Source: an uncultured Sulfuricurvum sp. (lineage in GTDB: Bacteria; Campylobacterota; Campylobacteria; Campylobacterales; Sulfurimonadaceae). From it: a stretch of 64,000 bases of DNA. The DNA lies in the NCBI GenBank assembly GCA_903844635.1, contig CAIMUF010000074.1, positions 124,001 to 188,000 on the forward strand. The letters are read 5' to 3'. Position 1 is the first letter of the stretch, and each line of letters opens with the position of its first letter. Position numbers and translations under genes: made by a program. Positions 26,299 to 33,671 of the stretch are shown here, piece by piece. The notes below the pieces were generated by a model, which was not told where the DNA came from, did not search any database, and worked only from the letters and a program-made list of their open reading frames with translations.

Positions 26299-27699
26299 AT
26301 GAAACTAGAAGCAAAAATCGGATTGTTTGTGGCAGTAGCTCTTGGAGCACTTTTGTTGCTATCAACACAAGTAACATCACTCGGAAAATGGGGTCAAAAG
26401 GGTTATCCTGTTGAAGCGTATGTCGAAGATGCTTCGGGAATAGAGAAGCAAACGCATGTGGCAATGAATGGTGTTGTTATTGGTGAAGTGCAAGATATTA
26501 CGATTGAGGGGAAGCGTGTACGGCTAACTTTGATGATTAATGACGGTGTTAAAATTCCGGATGATTCATCGGTTATTGTGGCACAAGAATCGTTACTGGG
26601 GTCCAAGGTTTTGAATATTGTAGTTGGTGATTCTACTTCAAATCTTAAAGCAGGCGGTGGACTAGAACAATCAAAGCGGTATGCTTCGTTCGATCAAACC
26701 AGTGATTCGGTCAATGCCGCGGCTAAAGAGCTTGAATTGCTAATGCATGATTTCCGTTCAACGCTTGACGAAGAGCACCGTAAAGCCATTCAAGATGCCA
26801 TTATCGCATTTAGAGATGTTGGTGTTAACCTTAACGGAGTCGTTATCGACAACCGTGAGGAATTACATGCAGCAATTAGTAATTTTAGAGCCATGAGCGC
26901 AGGATTTACCCAAACTGCTGATACCGTTAATAAAGACCTTCCAGCCATTATGGCTCGTATCGATTCTTTATCAACACGCATGGATAATATTAGCGGTGCA
27001 TTGGAACACACACTTCCAGAAGCAGTGACCAAGTTTGTGGGTATTGAAGACAATGTAAGTACGATTTTAGCTGAAAACCGTGCAGGTTTAAAAACAACCA
27101 TAGACTCCGCCGGTACTTTTTTCAAAAGTGCTGAAATTGCATTTGATAAAGTAGATACGCTTCTCTCTACGTTTACCACAAGCGAACTTCAAGTGGCGAT
27201 TCATACGGACTATATGATGAAAGATGCATACGCTAAAACTTATTTAGGGGTTACGTATCTCCCTAATCCAGAGACCTATTATATGTTGGATTTGGTCAGT
27301 ACGGACGATTATTCACAATACCCTGACTATCAGCCTGGTCCAAATAAAAAAGGTGTGACATTAGTTTCAGCACAGTATGGAAAACGTTTTGACAATACGT
27401 TGTTACGTTTTGGTGCTATTGAGTCAACGGGCGGTATTGGGGTTGATTATTTTATGAATCATGACAAAATTAAATTTTCAGGTGAAGCGTTTGATTGGAA
27501 TGCGGTGAATGATATACGAGGGACGAATCCTCATTTAAAAGCACAGGCGCGCTATCAAATACTAAAGCACATGGAATTGTACGGAGGATGGGATAACTTT
27601 CTTAACTCTGCATCTCAAAATTTCTTTTTTGGGTTAGGTCTTCGTTTTATCGACAACGATCTTAAATATTTATCGGGCGCAAGTTCGTTAGCAAAATAA
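26299..27699 (+). CDS. MCE/MlaD family lipid-transport substrate-binding protein
   Basis: A 466-residue protein anchored by one N-terminal TM (KIGLFVAVALGALLLLST). The MCE domain spans about 38-115 (VEAYVEDASGIEKQTHVAMNGVVIGEVQDI). A long helical region follows (about 140-300), as in MCE proteins that span the periplasm. The C-terminal 150 residues are beta-rich with aromatic repeats (TYYMLDLVSTDDYSQYPDY) and may contact the outer membrane. MCE proteins carry phospholipids between membranes. Its position after lptD fits an envelope role. No MlaE/MlaF genes are in the window, so it may act with components encoded elsewhere. Confidence 0.85.
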   Translation: MKLEAKIGLFVAVALGALLLLSTQVTSLGKWGQKGYPVEAYVEDASGIEKQTHVAMNGVVIGEVQDITIEGKRVRLTLMINDGVKIPDDSSVIVAQESLLGSKVLNIVVGDSTSNLKAGGGLEQSKRYASFDQTSDSVNAAAKELELLMHDFRSTLDEEHRKAIQDAIIAFRDVGVNLNGVVIDNREELHAAISNFRAMSAGFTQTADTVNKDLPAIMARIDSLSTRMDNISGALEHTLPEAVTKFVGIEDNVSTILAENRAGLKTTIDSAGTFFKSAEIAFDKVDTLLSTFTTSELQVAIHTDYMMKDAYAKTYLGVTYLPNPETYYMLDLVSTDDYSQYPDYQPGPNKKGVTLVSAQYGKRFDNTLLRFGAIESTGGIGVDYFMNHDKIKFSGEAFDWNAVNDIRGTNPHLKAQARYQILKHMELYGGWDNFLNSASQNFFFGLGLRFIDNDLKYLSGASSLAK

Positions 27700-27724
27700 A
27701 ACATTTTAATCTTTAAGGAAATAC

Positions 27725-29902
27725 ATGAAATATGATATTACATTAGCACTGACTAACAAAGAAGAGTCGTATGCGCTTAACCAAGTAGCGGCACAAGCCA
27801 ATGGAGCGGTATGGCTCAAATCAGGAAATACCGTTATTTTGGCAACGGTAGTTGTCGATGAGACTGATTTTGTGGATGAAGATTTCCTCCCATTGACGGT
27901 TCAATATTTAGAAAAAAGTTACGCAGCAGGAAAGTTTCCGGGTGGATTTATCAAACGTGAAACCAAACCAAGCGATTTTGAAGCACTTACGTCTCGTATC
28001 GTAGATCGCTCGTTACGCCCTTTATTTCCAAAAGGATTTGCCAACCCGATTCAAATTTCTATTTTGGTTTTGAGCAGCGACAATGAATCCGATTTGCAGG
28101 TATTGGCTCTTAATGCAGCATCAGCAGCGTTATATGTTTCTGATATTGATATTTTTACCTCGGTAAGTGCTGTGCGTATTGGTAAAATTGATGGAGAAAT
28201 TATTGTCAATCCGACTTTATCGCAGTTAAAACAAAGTACCTTAGATTTGTATCTTGCCGGCAGCCGTGATGATATGCTGATGATCGAGATGCAAGCCAAC
28301 GGAAGTGATGAGGTTATGATTCTTGATATGGGCGGTATAGAACCTTTTATTGATCCTGTTCTTACGAATCAAACATTATTAAAGCGTCAAAGCAACGCGA
28401 TGGCAGAAGATGAGCTGATCGAAGTATTGGCGTTAGCACAGGCCGAGCTCAAAACAGCGAATACTGCTTACGAGCACGCCTTTAAACCACTTGCTAAATT
28501 TGCATTTGAATTAAAATACGTTGTGAGTGAAATCGATGCAACGATGTCTGAGTATGTACGTTCGACTCATACGGATGATTTGAAACGCGGTATCGCGGCA
28601 ATGGCAAAAACAGAGCGTTCAAAAGCTCTTCGAACTATCCGTAAAACCATTATGGTTGAAAAGCCGGAGTGGAATGAGCATGAGTTGAAAAAAGCGATAG
28701 AGCAGGTGAAACGCTCGATGGTACGTGCTCAGATCTTGGATGAAAAAGTTCGTGCTGACGGACGTGCTCTGACTGAAGTTCGCCCTATTACGATTGAGAC
28801 TAATATTTTACCAAGTGCTCATGCTTCGGCACTGTTCACTCGCGGACAAACGCAAGCATTGGTGATATTGACCCTTGGCGGTGCTAAAGATGCTCAAATG
28901 TACGAGGGACTTACCGACAGTGGGACACAAAATGATGCCTTTATGGTTCATTACAACTTCCCAGGGTTTAGTGTTGGAGAGCCATCTCCGATAGGAGCGC
29001 CTCGACGTCGTGAACTGGGTCATGGAAATCTTGCTAAACGTGCACTTGAAGGTTCTACTGTACGTAATGGTCAAACGATCCGTTTGGTATCAGAGATTTT
29101 AGAGTCCAATGGTTCATCCTCAATGGCAACCGTATGTGGTGGCTACATGGCACTGCGTGCAGGAGATATCGAAGTGTGTGAGCCTATTGCCGGCGTTGCA
29201 ATGGGTATGGTTCAAGAGGGAGATCGTCACGCTATTTTGAGTGATATTATGGGATTAGAAGACCATGACGGTGATTTGGATTTTAAAGTAACGGGCTCTA
29301 AGTTTGGTATTACAGCAATGCAAATGGACATTAAACTGGGTGGAATAGCATTGGATATTTTACGTGAAGCCCTTTATCAAGCTAAAGAGGCGCGAGCTCA
29401 TATCATTGATATTATGATCGATGCAGAAAAAAGTATTGAACTGAACGAAGGGACATTGCCAAGTACAGAATTGTTCCATATTGACCCAAGTTTTATCGGT
29501 GATATTATTGGACAAGCAGGTAAAACCATTCGTGAGATTATCGAAAAGTTTGACGTGGCTATCGATATCGATAAGAAAAAAGGATCGGTTAAGCTTACAG
29601 GTAAAAATCGTGATGGGATCAAAGGCGCACGCGATCATATCGAAGGTATTGTAAGCGGAATAGAGTCAACCCCTAAAGTCGAATACAAAGTAGGCGATGT
29701 CGTTAACGGAAAAGTGAAAAAAATTGTGGATTTTGGAGCATTTATCGAGCTTCCAGGCGGGATTGACGGCCTTATGCACATCTCCAAAATTTCAGATGAG
29801 CGTGTTGAACGCGTCTGCGACGTGTTTAAAGAGGGGGATGAATTGATGGTAGAAATCGTCGAATTCAAAGGAAATAAGATAGGACTAGGGCGAGCTAAGT
29901 AA
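27725..29902 (+). CDS. pnp: Polynucleotide phosphorylase
   Basis: A 725-residue 3'-5' exoribonuclease, the standard length. Two RNase PH cores (about 1-230 and 320-545, with FTRGQTQALVILTLG and the catalytic MGLEDHDGDLDFKV) are followed by a KH domain (IDPSFIGDIIGQAGKTIREI) and an S1 domain (GDVVNGKVKKIVDFGAFIELPGG). AAGGAAA lies 6 bases before the ATG. A set of three hairpins follows the stop. It degrades mRNA with phosphate, probably with RNase partners encoded elsewhere. Confidence 0.97.
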   Translation: MKYDITLALTNKEESYALNQVAAQANGAVWLKSGNTVILATVVVDETDFVDEDFLPLTVQYLEKSYAAGKFPGGFIKRETKPSDFEALTSRIVDRSLRPLFPKGFANPIQISILVLSSDNESDLQVLALNAASAALYVSDIDIFTSVSAVRIGKIDGEIIVNPTLSQLKQSTLDLYLAGSRDDMLMIEMQANGSDEVMILDMGGIEPFIDPVLTNQTLLKRQSNAMAEDELIEVLALAQAELKTANTAYEHAFKPLAKFAFELKYVVSEIDATMSEYVRSTHTDDLKRGIAAMAKTERSKALRTIRKTIMVEKPEWNEHELKKAIEQVKRSMVRAQILDEKVRADGRALTEVRPITIETNILPSAHASALFTRGQTQALVILTLGGAKDAQMYEGLTDSGTQNDAFMVHYNFPGFSVGEPSPIGAPRRRELGHGNLAKRALEGSTVRNGQTIRLVSEILESNGSSSMATVCGGYMALRAGDIEVCEPIAGVAMGMVQEGDRHAILSDIMGLEDHDGDLDFKVTGSKFGITAMQMDIKLGGIALDILREALYQAKEARAHIIDIMIDAEKSIELNEGTLPSTELFHIDPSFIGDIIGQAGKTIREIIEKFDVAIDIDKKKGSVKLTGKNRDGIKGARDHIEGIVSGIESTPKVEYKVGDVVNGKVKKIVDFGAFIELPGGIDGLMHISKISDERVERVCDVFKEGDELMVEIVEFKGNKIGLGRAK

Positions 29903-29916
29903 TTTTTAATGTTATG

Positions 29917-29999
29917 CACCAAAACGAATGTATCCGTTTTGGTGGCAGGGACAAATGTCCCTTGCATCCCCCTAAAGCTACAAAAAACGATGTTTTTTG
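29917..29999 (+). terminator. Triple hairpin region after pnp
   Basis: Three perfect hairpins in tandem: CACCAAAACG with CGTTTTGGTG (29917-29944), AGGGACA with TGTCCCT (29947-29962), and CAAAAAAC with GTTTTTTG around GAT (29981-29999). The last has U-rich character and could terminate the pnp transcript. The middle one and the following CTAAAGCT resemble parts of the repeat at 22308-22367. Whether this is one terminator or a repeat plus a terminator is unclear. Confidence 0.5.
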
Positions 30000-30062
30000 A
30001 GAATTTTTATAACTCTAAAAATAAAAAACATTCTATTCAGTAACCTTTTAGCTCTTTAGTTT

Positions 30063-30068
30063 TACAAT
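30063..30068 (+). promoter_or_regulatory. Possible -10 box for atpE
   Basis: TACAAT follows a T-rich stretch about 70 bases ahead of the atpE ATG. Campylobacterota sigma70 promoters usually show a good -10 with little -35. It would place the start near 30075 and leave a leader of about 60 bases with GGAG before the ATG. This is a pattern match only. Confidence 0.35.
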
Positions 30069-30136
30069 GCCGTCCACAAAGTGATAAGTAGGGACACTAT
30101 CCGAACAGACTTTGATATTAATTTCGGAGATAACCT

Positions 30137-30514
30137 ATGAAAAAAGTTCTTTTTCTTATGATCGCTCTTGTTGCTGCAGCATTCGGTGCTGATGAAGCAG
30201 TAGCTGTTGTTGAAGCAGCTGTTGATGCTGCACCTGCTGTTGCAGCTGCAACTGGAGACGTTGCTAACCAAACATTGAAAGCGTATTCTATGATCGCTGC
30301 TGGTGTTGGTCTTGGTTTAGCTGCTCTTGGTGGAGCTATCGGTATGGGTAGCACTGCTGCTGCAACTATCGCTGGTACTGCACGTAACCCAGGTCTTGGT
30401 GGAAAATTGATGACAACTATGTTCATCGCTCTTGCTATGATCGAAGCACAAGTTATTTATACACTAGTAATCGCTCTTATCGCGCTTTACGCAAATCCTT
30501 ATTTAGTAGCGTAA
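30137..30514 (+). CDS. atpE: F1F0 ATP synthase subunit c
   Basis: A 125-residue hydrophobic protein forming the rotor ring. The two TM helices are about 48-75 and 90-118, with the polar loop GTARNPG between them and the proton-binding Glu103 in AMIEAQVIY. Residues 1-17 (MKKVLFLMIALVAAAFG) look like a cleavable signal, and 18-46 are an acidic Ala/Val-rich stretch; total length is well above the usual 75-85 residues. Campylobacterota c subunits typically carry such an N-terminal extension, though this one is longer than those I recall. It is a monocistronic unit with a terminator at 30533-30559. No Na+ signature is evident, so H+ coupling is likely. Confidence 0.95.
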   Translation: MKKVLFLMIALVAAAFGADEAVAVVEAAVDAAPAVAAATGDVANQTLKAYSMIAAGVGLGLAALGGAIGMGSTAAATIAGTARNPGLGGKLMTTMFIALAMIEAQVIYTLVIALIALYANPYLVA

Positions 30515-30532
30515 GTTACTCAATAAACCTCA

Positions 30533-30559
30533 GATTAGCTTCGGCTAATCACCTTTTTT
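30533..30559 (+). terminator. Rho-independent terminator of atpE
   Basis: GATTAGC (30533-30539) and GCTAATC (30544-30550) pair perfectly around a TTCG tetraloop and are followed by ACC and six T (30554-30559). It ends 2 bases before the tRNA-Leu gene. Confidence 0.85.
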
Positions 30560-30561
30560 CT

Positions 30562-30645
30562 GCGGACGTGGTGGAATGGTAGACACGCTACCTTGAGGTG
30601 GTAGTGCCAACAGGTGTGGGGGTTCAAATCCCCCCGTCCGCACCA
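30562..30645 (+). tRNA. tRNA-Leu (anticodon GAG)
   Basis: 84 bases including an encoded CCA. The acceptor stem GCGGACG pairs with CGTCCGC, followed by discriminator A. The anticodon stem CTACC/GGTAG encloses TTGAGGT, giving anticodon GAG, which reads CTC and CTT. The long variable arm (TGCCAACAGGTGT region) is the class II feature expected for Leu, and the T arm is GGGGG/CCCCC around TTCAAAT. A T-run follows at 30648-30653. There is no room for a promoter between the atpE terminator and this gene. Confidence 0.97.
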
Positions 30646-30760
30646 ACTTTTTTCTTCAATTACTTTCAAAACTTTTACTTTTTTCTTTATACTCTTATCA
30701 TTTCAATCAAATTTAGACACATAATCATGTATAATCCATCACTTTAGTTGAGGATATTTT

Positions 30761-33586
30761 ATGTTATTGAGTAATCTTGTCGTCTATACAAATGACCATT
30801 TGAGTGTTGACGCGTCATTAGGTGATGCGATTGAACGAATGGAACAAGAACAAGAGAGTCATATCGTATTATTAGACGGCTCCATCGCGATAGGAATTTT
30901 GACCCTTAAAAATATTATAGAGCTATATGCGTCAGGGATACAGCGAGAGAGCAAGGCAATTGAATTTGCTACATATCCTATCATAGCCATTCATAATGAC
31001 CGTCCTCTGGATATGGCAGTTGAAATGATGATCGATTATGAAATACGCCGCATTGTGTTGATTGATGAAAATGATCATTATATCGGTACGCTTACCCAAA
31101 ATGATATTCTTCGCTACTATGAAAACAACCTTCATTCTACTAATGAAATATCTCAGTGTCTTCACGGGCGAAACCGTGCAATAGTGATAAACGATAATGC
31201 TACGATCGAAGAAGCGATTCGTCTCATGAGGCATGAGCATCGCGATGTATTGCTGGTGATGGGTCAGACTAAAACACTTGGAGTTGTGACCGAAAAAGAT
31301 ATATTAGGATTTGTGTATCAAAATCTTCCAAGCAGTGAGTTGATTTCGACGTGTATGCATACGTCCATTATCAGTGCCGGAGCGGATGAGAAGATACTCA
31401 ATGCTATTGAAATGATGAGAGAGAAAAAAATCCATCATTTAGTAGTCTATCGGGAAGAAGACATTTATATTTTGAATGAAAAAGACTTACTTTTAAGTTA
31501 TACCACTTCACTCGAAGTGACGCTTGAAGCTAAGCTTCGTGATGCTCGGGCGACGTATAATCTTCTGGGGATTGCTTTTTGTGAGATAGTTGATTTGGGA
31601 GAAATACAAATTATCAAGTGGCTAAATGCGGAAGCAATGTTGAACTTTCAAGTCAAAATAGATGATAGTGTATCACGCATGCTTGGATCTGAAAATTGGA
31701 ATCGTATCATGGATTCGTTTAGAGTAAATCGAGGTGTTGAACATGAACGAATCGAGGTAAAAGGACGGATCTATGAGCTAACGCTTATGGAAGCTGAAGT
31801 AAATAGCAAATCAATCTTGAAGCTTTTTTTGAATGATATTAGTGATTTGGTACGCCTGAATGAAGAACTTTCTATGTCATTGACGCATACGATAGAGCTG
31901 GAAAAAGAAAAAAGCAAACTTTATTTGGATGTTACATCGGTACTATGTCTGGCATTGGACGGAGAGGGAACGATAGTGCTTCTAAATCCTAAAGGATGTG
32001 AGATACTGGGGGTAACGAAAGAGGAAGCTATTGGAAAAAATTGGTTCAATACCTTTGTGGCGAAGGAAGAAATACTACAAACCAAAACATTTTTTACCGA
32101 CATCATAGAGGGAAAAAAAGAGATAGTAGAATACTATGAAAATTCGGTATGTACAGCCAGTGGTGAAACGCGTATGATTGCATGGCACAATGCACTTCTG
32201 AGAGATTCTAACGGAGTAATTACCGGAACGTTTTCATCCGGTGAAGACATTACAAAAATTCAAGAGTCAGAGAAAGAACTTGATCGAATAGCCCATTATG
32301 ATACGCTCACTGAATTGCCAAATCGTCTGCTTTTGAGTGCAAGACTTGAACATTCTCTACAGCGGGCCCAGCGTGAAAAAACAAAGCTTATTTTGTTGTA
32401 TGTGGATATTGATAATTTTAAAGACATTAATGAATCGTATGGGTACAGTATAGGAGATTTTCTTATTAAACAAGTAGCTTCCAAGCTGGCTGGGTTGATA
32501 CGTCGTGATGATACGATTAGTCGCATTGGCGGAGATGAGTTTGTTTTTCTTCTCGAAAAGATTCAAAAAACGACTGAATGCGAACGTACTTTAGAAAAGA
32601 TAATGGAATTTTTTAAAGCACCGATTGATACGCCTGTCGGGGCACTAAAACTGAGTGTCAGTATTGGAATTTCTCTCTATCCAGACGATGCTGAGAGTGG
32701 CGAAACATTGTTGAAAAATGCTGATATCGCGCTGCATCAAGCAAAAGAGATGGGTAAAAATAATTATTGTTTTTTTACACATGAGATGAGTGTACGGTTG
32801 CTAGAGCGGGTATTAATGGAAAGGGAGCTGCGTCGTGCGATAGAGGAGAAGGAGTTTGTTGTTTACTATCAGCCTCAAGTGGATCTTTTAACGGGAGCTG
32901 TTTGCGGAGCGGAAGCATTGGTACGATGGCAGCACCCAACATTGGGAATCGTTGCCCCAGATGTATTTATTCCTCTTGCAGAGAGCAGTAATCTCATTAT
33001 TCCCATAGGTGAAGACGTGTTGCTGCAATCGTGCAAAGCGGTAAAAAAGTGGAAGGAAGAGGGTCTTTTTCCGGGAAGAATATCCGTCAATGTATCGGGG
33101 AAGCAGTTTAAACTTCCGGATACAGTAGAGACGATTCTTCGAATTATAAATGAGAGTATGCTTGAGCCCCAATACGTTGAATTAGAGATCACGGAAAGCG
33201 TGTTGATGAGCAATCCAATCGTGTTAGGTGAGAAGCTTATTGCCTTAAAAGCGTTAGATATTGAGATCGCGATTGATGATTTTGGTACAGGTTATTCGAG
33301 TTTGAGCTATCTTAAAACATTTCCGATTGATAAGCTTAAAATCGATCAGTCTTTTGTAAGTGGGCTTCCTGAAAATGAGCAAGACAGTGCGATTGTCAAA
33401 GCAATTATTGCTATGGCGGACGTTTTTGGATTTACCACTATTGCTGAGGGTATTGAAGAAGATGCTCAGGCAAAATTTTTAAAAGAGACAGGATGCATGC
33501 AAGGGCAGGGATATATGTACGCCCGCCCGCTTGATGAAAAAGCGTTTCAAATATTTTTAGAACGCCATCGGAACATGTCCCGATAG
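30761..33586 (+). CDS. CBS-PAS-GGDEF-EAL cyclic-di-GMP signalling protein
   Basis: A 941-residue cytosolic protein. It has two CBS pairs (about 1-120 and 130-250), a region of unknown fold (about 265-370), a PAS domain (about 385-505), GGDEF with the intact motif GGDEF at 590-594, and EAL starting with EAL at 718-720 and ITESVLM. Both catalytic signatures are intact, so it could make and degrade cyclic-di-GMP; I cannot tell which dominates. CBS pairs usually bind adenine nucleotides or SAM, suggesting control by energy state. GAGG precedes the ATG. The last six residues and the stop are encoded by a dispersed repeat (copy 2). Confidence 0.92.
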   Translation: MLLSNLVVYTNDHLSVDASLGDAIERMEQEQESHIVLLDGSIAIGILTLKNIIELYASGIQRESKAIEFATYPIIAIHNDRPLDMAVEMMIDYEIRRIVLIDENDHYIGTLTQNDILRYYENNLHSTNEISQCLHGRNRAIVINDNATIEEAIRLMRHEHRDVLLVMGQTKTLGVVTEKDILGFVYQNLPSSELISTCMHTSIISAGADEKILNAIEMMREKKIHHLVVYREEDIYILNEKDLLLSYTTSLEVTLEAKLRDARATYNLLGIAFCEIVDLGEIQIIKWLNAEAMLNFQVKIDDSVSRMLGSENWNRIMDSFRVNRGVEHERIEVKGRIYELTLMEAEVNSKSILKLFLNDISDLVRLNEELSMSLTHTIELEKEKSKLYLDVTSVLCLALDGEGTIVLLNPKGCEILGVTKEEAIGKNWFNTFVAKEEILQTKTFFTDIIEGKKEIVEYYENSVCTASGETRMIAWHNALLRDSNGVITGTFSSGEDITKIQESEKELDRIAHYDTLTELPNRLLLSARLEHSLQRAQREKTKLILLYVDIDNFKDINESYGYSIGDFLIKQVASKLAGLIRRDDTISRIGGDEFVFLLEKIQKTTECERTLEKIMEFFKAPIDTPVGALKLSVSIGISLYPDDAESGETLLKNADIALHQAKEMGKNNYCFFTHEMSVRLLERVLMERELRRAIEEKEFVVYYQPQVDLLTGAVCGAEALVRWQHPTLGIVAPDVFIPLAESSNLIIPIGEDVLLQSCKAVKKWKEEGLFPGRISVNVSGKQFKLPDTVETILRIINESMLEPQYVELEITESVLMSNPIVLGEKLIALKALDIEIAIDDFGTGYSSLSYLKTFPIDKLKIDQSFVSGLPENEQDSAIVKAIIAMADVFGFTTIAEGIEEDAQAKFLKETGCMQGQGYMYARPLDEKAFQIFLERHRNMSR

Positions 33587-33668
33587 CTTCGCTAGCCGCT
33601 TGGGCTCATGTAGCATTAGCGGAAAGCCTAACGAAGTGCAGGCAAACGCTTGCCTCTGTCGAGGCAGA
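33570..33668. repeat. Dispersed GGAAC-CGCTAGCC element, copy 2, with two hairpins
   Basis: GGAACATGTCCC (33570-33581), CGCTAGCCGCTTGGGCT (33590-33606) and TAACGAAG (33629-33636) repeat the blocks at 22308-22367 in the same order. The copy then continues into two hairpins, GGCAA/TTGCC and TGCCTC/GAGGCA. The element begins inside the GGDEF-EAL gene, provides its stop codon and fills the whole gap to the convergent RND gene, so it may also serve as a two-way terminator. Confidence 0.6.
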
Positions 33669-33671
33669 AGT

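Noticed and set aside
30118-30426. Minus-strand open frame opposite atpE
   Set aside because: It is an Ala/Pro-rich mirror of the conserved subunit c codons, with no ribosome site.
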